This document shows, one piece after another, positions 50,500 to 58,753 of a DNA stretch of 64,000 nt. The stretch's first letter is position 1. Every line of letters begins with the position of its first letter. Both the position numbers and the translations under genes were made by a program. The notes below the pieces were generated by a model. The model had not been told where the DNA came from. It did not search any database and saw nothing but the letters and a program-made list of their open reading frames with translations. The stretch comes from CAYIHX01 sp964363305 (GTDB lineage Bacteria > Bdellovibrionota > UBA1018), in assembly GCA_964363305.1 (NCBI GenBank), contig CAYIHX010000014.1, positions 10,780-74,779 of the forward strand, in the 5' to 3' direction.

Positions 50500-51879
50500 T
50501 CAAGACTGTTTGACTTCCTTGATCTCATCTCGCATCCCAAATCGGGTGATGAGGGTATTTAGCGAAGAGGGTTTCATCCCCATGCGTTTCGCTGCATGGA
50601 GAATCGACTTGGAGGAGCGCACGGAGTATTCGATGAACTGCCTCTTTTCACGTTCTTGCCGAGCTTCAAGTTGGGCGTAGGTACTGTCTTCTGTGGTCGT
50701 ATCGAGCAGTTGCCTGGAGTGCATCAACGTCTCGTCCACGGTATCTCCGTGGCTTTCCGTAAATAGTGCAGAGATATAGCCGTCCAGCTCGCCGACATTG
50801 CCCGGCCAGCTGTATTTCTCCAGATAGCGGATGGTACGCATGAGGAATTGCTTGCGGACACCCGTCTCTTTGAAATGTTTGTCTGCGAAGTGTAGCGCGA
50901 GCGGTGCAATGTCTTCGGGCCGTTCGCGAAGAGGCGGGATTTCGATACTTAAGAACTTGAGACGGTAATAGAGGTCGGGAAGAAATGTGCCGTTCACCAC
51001 TCGCTCTTCAATGTTTGGCCAGGACGATGCAACGAGTCTGAAGTCGACATTTTCTTCTTGAAGGCCGCCGACGCGACGGATTTTCTTTTCGCGGAGCGCC
51101 CGCAACAGTTTTCCCTGAGACTGCATATCGAGATAGTGAAGCTCATCAAGGTAAACCGTGCCGCCGCGCGCAGCTTCGAGGATGCCAACCTTGCGCGTGA
51201 CCGCGCCGGTGAAAGCCCCCTTCTCATGGCCGAAGAGCTCGGACTCGATCAATGCACTACCTTGGAAGGCGGCGCAGTTGACGACGAACAACTTGTCGGG
51301 GCCGCCCTGATGAAGAGCCTTGGCCACCATTTCTTTGCCGACGCCTGTTTCGCCTAAAACTAAGACTGGTTTCTGGCTTCCACGAAACTTTTGGATCTGT
51401 TCGGCTACATGCGCGAGGCCTGCTGATTTGCCGATCATGCCAATGCTGCGTATCAGGCGGGTGGCATCATCTTCCGTGAGCGGTGGCTTCACTTTTCTAG
51501 TCTTCTCGAACTCCGAGCAGGCGTGAGCTAGGGTGGTGCGCAGGTAGTTTAGGTCCTCATTCTTATCGACGAAGTTCAGAATTCCCGCGCGGATTGTTGC
51601 GGTGAGCGATTCTACCGAGGGATAGGCCGAGTGCATGAGTAAGATGATCTCGTCATTGAGAGCACGAATCTCAGTGGCGACCTCGGCACCAGTTTTTTCA
51701 GGCATACGGTAGTCCAGCAACGCGACAGCGTACTCTTTAGCGCCCGCACGGATGCACTCAATCGCCTCGTTCCCACTAGATACGGCATCAACCCGGTATC
51801 CCCAGCGATGGAGGAGGTCTTTTGTGGATGATAGGTTCTCCTCCTCGTCATCGACCAAGAGCACATTATATTTGGACAT
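50500..51879 (-). CDS. Sigma-54-dependent response regulator (NtrC family)
   Basis: The 459-residue protein has an N-terminal receiver (NVLLVDDEEENLSSTKDLLH, phospho-Asp in VALLDYRMPEKTG). An AAA+ sigma-54 activation domain follows, with Walker A (VLVLGETGVGKEMVAKALHQ), the GAFTGA loop (GHEKGAFTGAVTRKVGILEA) and Walker B (TVYLDELHYLD). It ends in a Fis-type helix-turn-helix (SKSILHAAKRMGMKPSSLNT). When phosphorylated it should open promoters of the -24/-12 type. The ATG at 51879 has AGGGAGG upstream and overlaps the histidine kinase gene. A matching -24/-12 promoter lies before the DGR variable-protein gene. Confidence 0.92.
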   Translation of the reverse strand: MSKYNVLLVDDEEENLSSTKDLLHRWGYRVDAVSSGNEAIECIRAGAKEYAVALLDYRMPEKTGAEVATEIRALNDEIILLMHSAYPSVESLTATIRAGILNFVDKNEDLNYLRTTLAHACSEFEKTRKVKPPLTEDDATRLIRSIGMIGKSAGLAHVAEQIQKFRGSQKPVLVLGETGVGKEMVAKALHQGGPDKLFVVNCAAFQGSALIESELFGHEKGAFTGAVTRKVGILEAARGGTVYLDELHYLDMQSQGKLLRALREKKIRRVGGLQEENVDFRLVASSWPNIEERVVNGTFLPDLYYRLKFLSIEIPPLRERPEDIAPLALHFADKHFKETGVRKQFLMRTIRYLEKYSWPGNVGELDGYISALFTESHGDTVDETLMHSRQLLDTTTEDSTYAQLEARQEREKRQFIEYSVRSSKSILHAAKRMGMKPSSLNTLITRFGMRDEIKEVKQS

Positions 51880-53152
51880 GAGAAACCTCCCTATAGCTCT
51901 TGATGCGCATTGCCTCAGCGGCAGGTTCAAATGTGATCGTGAATTTCGCCCCGTGGCCGGCGGCGCTTTCCAGCTCGAGCGTGGCTCCGAATTCCTTACA
52001 GATTTTATCGACGATCCCAAGGCCAAGGCCGGTGCCGCGCGAGGCCTTGGTGGTAAAGTCGAAGGCGAAAATTTTATCGCTGATGTCCGTCGCGATACCG
52101 CACCCATTGTCTGTAACAGTCAGGGTCGGGTGATTGCCGGGTTGTGTGATCGAGACTGTGATGCTGCCTGTCTCTGGCGCCGCGGCCTCGACTGCATTGC
52201 GGAGCAGGTTTTCGAGGATGCGATAAAAACCGACTCTCGAAATAGCGGCATGGGATTGGGGCGTCCCGTAGGTGCCCGACAGGGATATCTGTTTTGCCGC
52301 AACATCAGGGTCATTGGCGAAGTCTTCCAGAATTAGGCGTGCTTCTGCCGCGAGGTCACACGTGTCGAGCGTTTTATTGGATTTTGCTGCGCCGCTCTTT
52401 CCCGTGGGTACAATTCGGACCTGGCGGATGAGATCCCCCATGCGTTTGAGCGTGGCTTCAACCTTGGCAACCTCTACCGCATTGACCCGGCCTGTAGTGC
52501 GGACCGTATCGAGATGCAGTGCGAAATATTTTGCGAGTAGCGAATGCGGTGTTTTGAGGTCGTGGCTTATTTCCCTTAACAACGAAAACTGAGCGTTAGT
52601 TTCTGACTGCCGGAATGCCGAAGACAATCCAAAGGCTTGGCCAATGAAGGCAATGAGCAAGAGGACGGCGAGAAGGCCGAGAACAGCCCAGTCGACGGTA
52701 GGCGTCATAGTCAGCTCAAGGTACCCGTAGAGGACATCCGGTTTCTGATTATCGAAATAGATGGGGTAAAGCAGGCTTACGCTCCGAAGCCCTGGGCTCC
52801 AGCAATACCGATCTGCCATTTGACACCGTGGGGTATTGTCATTCGCGGCCAGTGGATAAATCGCACTCAGATCGGGGGCACGGACGACGGCGGACTCCTC
52901 CGGCTTCAGATCAAGGGCTTTGCGCATCTGGTATTGGGCATCTCTGATGTTGTCTTGCAGAATCATAGGCCGAAAGGCGCGTGCGGCCGATTTGGCCGTG
53001 ACGTGCAACTGCCGCTCAGACGCGATCTTGGCCGAATACAGCGCGCAAGGAATCGCTAGTAATAAGGTGATCAAAAGGCCGATGAGTGCCCAACGGACTG
53101 CCTGTAAGCGGAAGTAGCTCTCGAAGCTATGGGGCGTTGAATGCTTGTTCAT
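51866..53152 (-). CDS. Membrane sensor histidine kinase, partner of the sigma-54 regulator
   Basis: The 428-residue protein has two membrane helices (about residues 20-42 and 155-175) around a ~110-residue periplasmic sensor domain, then HisKA (REISHDLKTPHSLLAKYFAL) and HATPase (NLLRNAVEAAAPETG, TVTDNGCGIATD, RGTGLGLGIVDKICKEFGA). The gene overlaps the peptide-binding protein gene by four bases and the response regulator gene by 14, so all three are co-translated. The periplasmic domain could contact the binding protein encoded just before it. Confidence 0.9.
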   Translation of the reverse strand: MNKHSTPHSFESYFRLQAVRWALIGLLITLLLAIPCALYSAKIASERQLHVTAKSAARAFRPMILQDNIRDAQYQMRKALDLKPEESAVVRAPDLSAIYPLAANDNTPRCQMADRYCWSPGLRSVSLLYPIYFDNQKPDVLYGYLELTMTPTVDWAVLGLLAVLLLIAFIGQAFGLSSAFRQSETNAQFSLLREISHDLKTPHSLLAKYFALHLDTVRTTGRVNAVEVAKVEATLKRMGDLIRQVRIVPTGKSGAAKSNKTLDTCDLAAEARLILEDFANDPDVAAKQISLSGTYGTPQSHAAISRVGFYRILENLLRNAVEAAAPETGSITVSITQPGNHPTLTVTDNGCGIATDISDKIFAFDFTTKASRGTGLGLGIVDKICKEFGATLELESAAGHGAKFTITFEPAAEAMRIKSYREVSHVQI

Positions 53153-54660
53153 TGGCCCCCTTTTCCCGAACCCTCTAATGATCTAGAACAAAACCTGATT
53201 TTCGAGAGAGTCACGGATTCGTCCGATGTTGGAATCTGGCCGAAGTCGAGTTCAGGGCGGCCGATCCCCACCGTTGAAAGGTGGAAGAGCGGCAGCAAAT
53301 CCCCCGCCCTCAGGGCATCACCGAGGATCGTCCGCATCTGTGCGAGCCTCGCATCGGCATTGGGCTCTTTCCTGGCAGCATCCAGGCGCGCAATGAAGTT
53401 ATTCCCGTTGGGATGAATCAAGGGAGTGTTGCCCTCGAGGTAGAAAGACATGACGCCTTCGGGGTCTGGGTCGGCGAGGCCGATGGTGCCTGCATAAAGG
53501 TCGAAGTCACCACTGGCTTTGCGTGCGCCGACCTGATCGAGAGGCACTGAGATAAAATGGGGTTCAACGCCTGTTGCCGCAGTGACGACGCGGCGAATAT
53601 TGGCCGCTAAGTCAGCGGAAACGCGCGCCGGGCTGATGAGGATTCTGAGTGGTGCCTTTCTATATTTTTCGGGTAGGCGTTCTATCGTTTCTAGTTGGGT
53701 GAACTCAGAATCGTAGAGCTGGAAGCCCCTTGGAAAAATTTGCGTGGCCGTAGTGAACCCAGTCAGGCCCGAGACGACTTCCGTAGGACTGACTTTTTGC
53801 CGCAGGAAGCGCATCAGGGTGCGCCCCTCTGCGGTGGCTGCCTTGTTGCTGAGGTGAAGATAAAAGAGTTTGTCTGTGGGGCGTCTCCAGATTTCAAAAC
53901 CATCACGTTCATAGCGCTTAAGAAGGTCGGCTTTGATGAGCGAAGAAGTCTCGATCAGGTTTGGCCATAAATCATTGAGAAGAACCGTCTGAGCGTCCGC
54001 TCCGTCCGGCGACCGACGAATGGTGATGCGATCAGCATGGGATGCGTTGCTCTCAAAGCGGTGCCAATGAGTATTGCGCTCCAGTGTGAGTTGCTGTCGA
54101 TTTGATGCCGATGACAGCGCAAAAGCGCCGGTCGTGACCGAGAGATCAAGCGTGCCAGCTTGGGTTACGTTCAAGATGCCAAAATTAGGCTCAGTGAGTT
54201 TCCCGAGTAAGCCACTCTCGCGTGCTGGGACCTTCAACTTAAAATCAATCTCGCGCTCTGACGGGCATTCAATGCGCTCGACCATCTGGATGAGGCTTCG
54301 CAGGTCGTTAGGGTGCGTTGCCATTCCCCGCTCTAGGCTTTTTTTGACATCAGCAGCGGTGAGTGCGCGACCATTTGACCAAGAGGCATTTTTGCGGAGC
54401 GTAAAACGGTAGGTGTCATATCCTATAACTTTCCAGCTTTCCGCTAAACCCGCCGCGAGTTGTTTTTCCGTGTCCCATTCCACAAGTGTTGCGGCGAGCG
54501 CGTAGGACATATCCATGTCCGGGATGATCTCGATTTTGGCCGGATCAACGGGATAGGTAAAAGGCATGTAGGTACGAACTTCATTCATAGGGCTCCCCTC
54601 CGCCATGGCGAGCGGCGAACAGACGGCGAAAAATAGAATAGCGAACTTTATGGTCTTCAT
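53149..54660 (-). CDS. Periplasmic oligopeptide-binding-like protein (SBP family 5)
   Basis: The 503-residue protein has a signal peptide (KTIKFAILFFAVCSPLAMAE). Its mature part matches family-5 solute-binding proteins (LAAGLAESWKVIGYDTYRFT, LRKNASWSNGRALTAADVKK, later YLEGNTPLIHPNGNNFIARL). Such proteins bind peptides or related solutes. No ABC permease or ATPase is nearby; instead the gene overlaps a sensor kinase, so it is more likely a sensing component than a transporter part. It lies directly after a small peptide gene, which offers an obvious candidate ligand. Confidence 0.85.
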   Translation of the reverse strand: MKTIKFAILFFAVCSPLAMAEGSPMNEVRTYMPFTYPVDPAKIEIIPDMDMSYALAATLVEWDTEKQLAAGLAESWKVIGYDTYRFTLRKNASWSNGRALTAADVKKSLERGMATHPNDLRSLIQMVERIECPSEREIDFKLKVPARESGLLGKLTEPNFGILNVTQAGTLDLSVTTGAFALSSASNRQQLTLERNTHWHRFESNASHADRITIRRSPDGADAQTVLLNDLWPNLIETSSLIKADLLKRYERDGFEIWRRPTDKLFYLHLSNKAATAEGRTLMRFLRQKVSPTEVVSGLTGFTTATQIFPRGFQLYDSEFTQLETIERLPEKYRKAPLRILISPARVSADLAANIRRVVTAATGVEPHFISVPLDQVGARKASGDFDLYAGTIGLADPDPEGVMSFYLEGNTPLIHPNGNNFIARLDAARKEPNADARLAQMRTILGDALRAGDLLPLFHLSTVGIGRPELDFGQIPTSDESVTLSKIRFCSRSLEGSGKGGQ

Positions 54661-54672
54661 TGTCGATGGTTA

Positions 54673-54702
54673 AGTGGGTGAGGGTACAAATCCCCACCCA
54701 CT
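54673..54702. other. Hairpin between peptide gene and binding-protein gene
   Basis: AGTGGGTG and CACCCACT form an 8-bp stem with an additional GGG/CCC inner stem. It sits in the 59-base gap after the peptide stop and could be an attenuator or RNA-processing site that raises peptide expression over the downstream genes, as is common after precursor-peptide genes. Confidence 0.5.
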
Positions 54703-54719
54703 CTCCTGAATTGCAGACG

Positions 54720-54869
54720 TTATCCGCAGGTGGCGCCACTACCGCCGCCGCAGCAAGAAGACTCGCTGTCTTCGGCGCTTTCCGCCATGACCTGGAGCTT
54801 GCGGGAATTTCCGTAGAAAAGTGCCGCTACGACCAACGCTGCGCATACGAATTTCTGAATGACTGACAT
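54720..54869 (-). CDS. 49-residue peptide with Cys/Gly/Ser-rich tail, candidate YcaO substrate
   Basis: The start has GGGAG five bases upstream. The N-terminus (SVIQKFVCAALVVAALFYGN) is a signal-like hydrophobic segment. It is followed by SRKLQVMAESAEDSE and the tail SSCCGGGSGATCG. A possible signal-peptidase site is VMA-ES. Cys, Ser and Thr beside Gly in the tail are the residues converted to azolines/azoles in microcin B17-like peptides, and a YcaO gene ends 21 bases upstream in the same operon. I infer a ribosomally made, modified and possibly exported peptide. It could instead be a simple small membrane protein with a metal-binding tail. Confidence 0.7.
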   Translation of the reverse strand: MSVIQKFVCAALVVAALFYGNSRKLQVMAESAEDSESSCCGGGSGATCG

Positions 54870-54890
54870 GATATCTCCCGGGGCAGTTAG

Positions 54891-56006
54891 TTATGGAACA
54901 CAGTGAGGCTCGAGATAGAAATCCATCTCGGGCTTGATCACTCTCATCCGGCGGACATTGATGAGCCCTTTTTCTTGGGCATCTTCGGTCCTACCGAAAT
55001 AAAGACTTTGAATCTGATCGCTCGTGGCAAAGCCGACGACGAGTGGCCCGCTTGCGATCTGATGAAACTTTGGCTCGAGCGCTGGCATGCAGAACTGTTT
55101 TTCGTGGGCTCGCCACTGACTATTTGCCGCTGACCAGCCGATGGGATCACCAAAGAGCCAGGTAGGTAGGCGCTCATGGAACGCATAGAACAAGGCATGG
55201 TCTTCGGGACTTGCTATATTGCTAGAGGCGACCGCCTGCGGTTGCTCCATGGCGATTTGGGCGATGCGGCAAGTTTCAGAGAGAGCTTTATCGAGGGCTT
55301 GGCCTAGCGATGCCGCTGTGGCGTGAGAAAGCACAGCGTACCCGTCATGGTCGCCAAGAACAGTGGTGACCGTGGGCTTGTAACCCCTTGCGGAGATCAG
55401 TATGCGAAGCTGGTTAAAAATGGGAGAAAGCCGCAGCTCATCTTGCGTCCAGCGCGTGAGCCGGCGTGGCCAGGAAGCCGGTGCAATTTCCTTCATTGGG
55501 ATCTGTCCAAGCCAATGGACCAGTACGGCGTCGCGCTCAACCAGTTCGTCAAGCGCTGCACTCAGAGCTTGCTCATAGGAAAGATGCGCGGCCCAGCCGT
55601 TGGAGTTGGCCGATCCGAATGCGGTCCCCTTGAGAGCCTTGTAGAGCACGCGCTCGACACCTTCAGCGATACTTTTTTGCAGGGCGATGAGCCGAGTCGG
55701 AGCTTCTCCGAAACCCACGCCTTGAAAACCGCCTGCGCTCACCTCCGTCATGAATGCAAAAGCTGAGAATCGCAGGCCGGGCGGACGGAGGGACTTGCTG
55801 ACCTTCTCGATCTTGATGGTGAGGGCGTCGCCTGTGGGCAGCTTCACAGAAACACCTTGAGCGTAGGGCGTGAACCTACCGCTGCGGGCAACTGCAAATA
55901 ATTCTGTGATGGCGCTTCTCATCTCGAGCCTCGTGCTGACGGTTTTCAGACCACTGCTGAATCGGGTCGATCCATCAGCAACCCTTGGGCCAAAAGTGCG
56001 CAGCAT
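54891..56006 (-). CDS. YcaO-domain ATP-dependent peptide-modifying enzyme
   Basis: The 371-residue protein contains the YcaO pattern: ALQKSIAEGVERVLYKALKG, then SNGWAAHLSYEQALSAALDE followed by LVERDAVLVHW, and later ALSETCRIAQIAM. YcaO enzymes use ATP to activate a peptide amide, giving azolines, thioamides or amidines. The C-terminus is EPHCVP. No E1-like partner, TfuA or azoline dehydrogenase is nearby, so the exact chemistry is open. It is the first gene of the operon with the Cys/Gly-rich peptide. The frame opens at a TTG at 56099; I used the ATG at 56006, but neither start has a strong ribosome binding site. Confidence 0.82.
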   Translation of the reverse strand: MLRTFGPRVADGSTRFSSGLKTVSTRLEMRSAITELFAVARSGRFTPYAQGVSVKLPTGDALTIKIEKVSKSLRPPGLRFSAFAFMTEVSAGGFQGVGFGEAPTRLIALQKSIAEGVERVLYKALKGTAFGSANSNGWAAHLSYEQALSAALDELVERDAVLVHWLGQIPMKEIAPASWPRRLTRWTQDELRLSPIFNQLRILISARGYKPTVTTVLGDHDGYAVLSHATAASLGQALDKALSETCRIAQIAMEQPQAVASSNIASPEDHALFYAFHERLPTWLFGDPIGWSAANSQWRAHEKQFCMPALEPKFHQIASGPLVVGFATSDQIQSLYFGRTEDAQEKGLINVRRMRVIKPEMDFYLEPHCVP

Positions 56007-56104
56007 CCCGAGATGAGGGCTAAGGGTTCGGACGCACACGGAAATACCAGAAAACCGCGCCCAATGGAAGCAGTGCGTTATGTAATTAAATGAACTCAAC
56101 TGCG

Positions 56105-56123
56105 CCTGTTTAAGAACAGGTTC
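56105..56123. promoter_or_regulatory. Overlapping dyads upstream of the YcaO operon
   Basis: CCTGTT-TAAG-AACAGG (56105-56120) is a perfect dyad, and GAAC-AG-GTTC (56114-56123) overlaps it. They lie in the 190-base gap before the YcaO ATG and look like an operator. The spacing does not fit the usual LexA boxes, so I do not name the regulator. Confidence 0.5.
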
Positions 56124-56183
56124 AGATGTGATTTAAACGCAGCTTATTGATATTTCTGCGGAATGCTTGCTCAGAAAAAGTAG

Positions 56184-56195
56184 ACGCAACTGCGT
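56184..56195. promoter_or_regulatory. Palindrome at the end of the brxA-like gene
   Basis: ACGCAACTGCGT is a perfect 12-base palindrome apart from its two-base centre, two bases after the brxA-like stop and ahead of the YcaO operon. It may be a further operator site. Confidence 0.35.
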
Positions 56196-56196
56196 T

Positions 56197-56943
56197 TTAT
56201 AGGGAGGGCTGGGCCAAGCCGTCTGCGCACTTCGGAACTGGAAGCTGTTGGAGCTGTAAGAGTTGCCGTTCCACGTCGGACGGTTGAAGCAGGAATATTC
56301 GCCAATCCAACGCGTCGATGACTTTTCGCGGGTTCTTATATTTAACAAGCATGGCCTGGAACAAGTAAATGAAGCTGCGCTCGGGCAAACAATAAGGGAT
56401 GAAATCTTTTACAGCGCGGCCTCGAAGTAATCCAAAGTCCGCAGATAGTCTAAGAAGGCCCGCAGCCACTCTGTGCAATGTAGTGGCGCTCCAAGCATGT
56501 TCTATCGCACCGCCTCTTTTGCCAATACGGAGGAGATAGTCATGCAGATCCTCGTTGCGAACACGATAAGAGCTACTGTCGTAACAAGTAGGGAATAACC
56601 AATGAATGAGGAAGTCTTTGAGTAAGAACTCGTCGTGAGTCATGTGCCAAAGCAGTAGAGGTTTCCATTCCTCAAGATCACAGCCGTCCTTTGCCAGCAG
56701 AACCAAGGGACGATCACGCCCTGCTGGGTCAAAACGCCGGTTGATTACTTTTGCGATGTCCCGCAGCCACGCGTCACTCTTGGCTCTAATGAGGTTACGG
56801 CTTCTTAGACGATCTAAATTCTCCTTTTTTGATTGCCCATAATCCCACGCGGAAAAAACCGCATAAGTTTCGTCAATCATCGAACCCTTGACGATCATAA
56901 AGGAGGACACAACATTTTCCCGATTGCTCGCCATGACGTTCAT
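56197..56943 (-). CDS. BrxA-like (DUF1819) protein outside a BREX locus
   Basis: The 248-residue protein has the DUF1819/BrxA pattern: WLRDIAKVINRRFDPAG, LLLWHMTHDEFLLKDFLIHW, NEDLHDYLLRIGKRGG, SATTLHRVAAGLLRLSADFG and a C-terminal PERSFIYLFQAMLVKY. BrxA is a small DNA-binding protein of BREX phage defence. None of the other BREX genes (brxB, brxC, pglX, pglZ, brxL) is in the window. Its start overlaps the ParB-like gene by four bases, so it belongs to the recombinase/ParB/ParB operon and may have another job there. Confidence 0.65.
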   Translation of the reverse strand: MNVMASNRENVVSSFMIVKGSMIDETYAVFSAWDYGQSKKENLDRLRSRNLIRAKSDAWLRDIAKVINRRFDPAGRDRPLVLLAKDGCDLEEWKPLLLWHMTHDEFLLKDFLIHWLFPTCYDSSSYRVRNEDLHDYLLRIGKRGGAIEHAWSATTLHRVAAGLLRLSADFGLLRGRAVKDFIPYCLPERSFIYLFQAMLVKYKNPRKVIDALDWRIFLLQPSDVERQLLQLQQLPVPKCADGLAQPSL

Positions 56944-57854
56944 TCGCTAGGGCTGGGCTGCGCGAGTTGGCCAGCACCTTCGAGGGATGTTGTTTCGATT
57001 ATACTTTGGAACTGTTCTAAGACTTCAGGCTGCCGCTGCTTTAGATGTCGGGCAATTGCCTTGTTCTCCAAAATTTTTACAAGGTACCCTCGGGCCAGTA
57101 CGAGATTGAGCATATCTTGGCCATAGGTCTGCTCGACCCATTTGTATTGCCCCTGAAGGTTTGCCATCTCCCGCTCCATCCGCAGCATTTGCACCTGTGT
57201 CAGCCCACGCAACTTCTGTGGCTTCTTGCCATCGACAAGCATCTCAGCAGGAGTTGCCACGAACAATGCTTCCGCATAAGAAACGGTCACGTTATCGGCG
57301 GACACCATCAGCTCCACGCATTCAATTTGTCGAGTAGGTTTCATTTTTCGTATCACACGAGAAAGATCGGCGGAAAACTGTCGGTCTTTGAGGAGATCAG
57401 CCGCTTCCGGGCAGATGCCATCTAGTAGGGTGATCTTTTTGTCCATGCTCCTCAAGTCGACGCTGAGGGCGCGGGCTAAGCGATCCTTGGGAACACCGCG
57501 CTCAATTGCACGTCTGATCATGAAGTGCTCCTGAATCGTTGAGAGTCGGTTGATCCTGCTATTGTAGGTATAACTCTCATCGTCCTTCGCGACGAGGCAG
57601 GGGGCTTCTGTATATCCTAGATCTTTGATGGCAAGCAGACGCACATGCCCGTCCAGCAGCAGGTGATGATCCGATTTCTTTTGTACCGGCGTAACAGAGA
57701 GAGGCTCGATCAAGCCCACCTCTTCAATAGATGCGCGAATCTGTTTGAACTTGCGGGAGCTGATGATTTCTGCTGGCGTCTGCCGTGAGGGAAGAATTCG
57801 TTCAAGAGGAACCGATAAAGTCTCGGGAATAAAACCAAGGACGACCTCGCTCAT
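56940..57854 (-). CDS. ParB/RepB-like partition protein
   Basis: The 304-residue protein starts with a ParB-like nuclease/CTPase fold (SVPLERILPSRQTPAEIISS, IEEVGLIEPLSVTPVQKK, LLDGHVRLLAIKDLGYTEAP). A helix-turn-helix region follows (GVPKDRLARALSVDLRSMDK) and a RepB-type C-terminal part. It lacks the GERR/R-box of canonical ParB (here DGHVRLLA) and no ParA is encoded nearby, so ordinary partition is doubtful. It is coupled by ATGA overlaps to genes on both sides. Confidence 0.8.
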   Translation of the reverse strand: MSEVVLGFIPETLSVPLERILPSRQTPAEIISSRKFKQIRASIEEVGLIEPLSVTPVQKKSDHHLLLDGHVRLLAIKDLGYTEAPCLVAKDDESYTYNSRINRLSTIQEHFMIRRAIERGVPKDRLARALSVDLRSMDKKITLLDGICPEAADLLKDRQFSADLSRVIRKMKPTRQIECVELMVSADNVTVSYAEALFVATPAEMLVDGKKPQKLRGLTQVQMLRMEREMANLQGQYKWVEQTYGQDMLNLVLARGYLVKILENKAIARHLKQRQPEVLEQFQSIIETTSLEGAGQLAQPSPSE

Positions 57855-58753
57855 GTCTGGCTCCCGTCTGACCAGACTCGTTCGGCCAGGTATTTTGGCA
57901 ATGTATCAAGCCTCTCAGCGCGTAAGAGATTTCCGAAGTTCTCATCTGCATAGAGCTGCCTAAGTGCGCCTACGATAAAAAGTAAGCGCTGCTGCGCATA
58001 CTCTGCTTTTTTAACCATGAGTTTTTGGCGTCCAACCTCCCGCTGATAGGTGCGTACCAGACTTGATGTGGATACGTTCATCCTTTCACGAGGGGTGCTG
58101 CGGCCTACAGATCGTCCGAGGGCCTTTCGCCGTTCAATGATCCGCCGCGCGTCATGTAAGCGCCGACCTCGAAGTTTTCCAGACTCGTAGGCTTCCTGCA
58201 ATGCACTCTGCACCGCTGTATCATCATCACCAGCGCGGACAATACTTAATGCGGCGGCGAGTGGGACACGACCTTTTTCAACTGCGATCAGTAGCCGCTC
58301 CTCGCCCTGTTGGAGAAGCGTGAGGATGCCGTAGACATATGAGCTGGTCAGCCCAGTCTTTTCAGCGATGTCTTTCGGGCTATAACCTTTATCGCGTAGC
58401 TGCTCGATTCCGGCCAGAATTTCTAAAGGACGCCGTTTAAGGCGGGCAATATTCTCGGCCAAGCTCATAATGAACGCGTCATCGTCACTGACCTCGACCA
58501 CGAGTGCGGGGATTTTGGTTTCGCCGAGAGACTTAAATGCCTTGAGGCGGCCTTCACCGCATACCAATAGATAGCGCTCGCTATCGTCCGGTCCCTTGCG
58601 CGGCGTAACTGTGATCGGCTTTTTGAGACCGATTGCCTTGATATTACCCACGACCTCATCAAATATTCTATGATTGCGCTCACGAGGATTAAGAACATCA
58701 ACCCGGTCTATGGGAATCATTCGTATCTCGCCTGTTCTCTTGATTTCCATCAC
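57851..58753 (-). CDS. ParB-like protein
   Basis: The 300-residue protein has a ParB N-terminal domain (MIPIDRVDVLNPRERNHRIF, IGLKKPITVTPRKG, CGEGRLKAFKSLGETKIPAL). A helix-turn-helix follows (YSPKDIAEKTGLTSSYVYGI), with a long helical C-terminus. It has CGEGR where ParB has GERR, close to the nucleotide-binding box. It forms a pair with the next ParB/RepB-like gene and follows the recombinase gene, all with four-base overlaps. Confidence 0.82.
   Translation of the reverse strand: MMEIKRTGEIRMIPIDRVDVLNPRERNHRIFDEVVGNIKAIGLKKPITVTPRKGPDDSERYLLVCGEGRLKAFKSLGETKIPALVVEVSDDDAFIMSLAENIARLKRRPLEILAGIEQLRDKGYSPKDIAEKTGLTSSYVYGILTLLQQGEERLLIAVEKGRVPLAAALSIVRAGDDDTAVQSALQEAYESGKLRGRRLHDARRIIERRKALGRSVGRSTPRERMNVSTSSLVRTYQREVGRQKLMVKKAEYAQQRLLFIVGALRQLYADENFGNLLRAERLDTLPKYLAERVWSDGSQT

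Noticed and set aside
56105..56123. LexA (SOS) box before the YcaO operon
   Set aside because: CTGT and ACAG are six bases apart instead of eight, and GAAC/GTTC two instead of four; neither LexA type fits. Kept only as an unnamed dyad.
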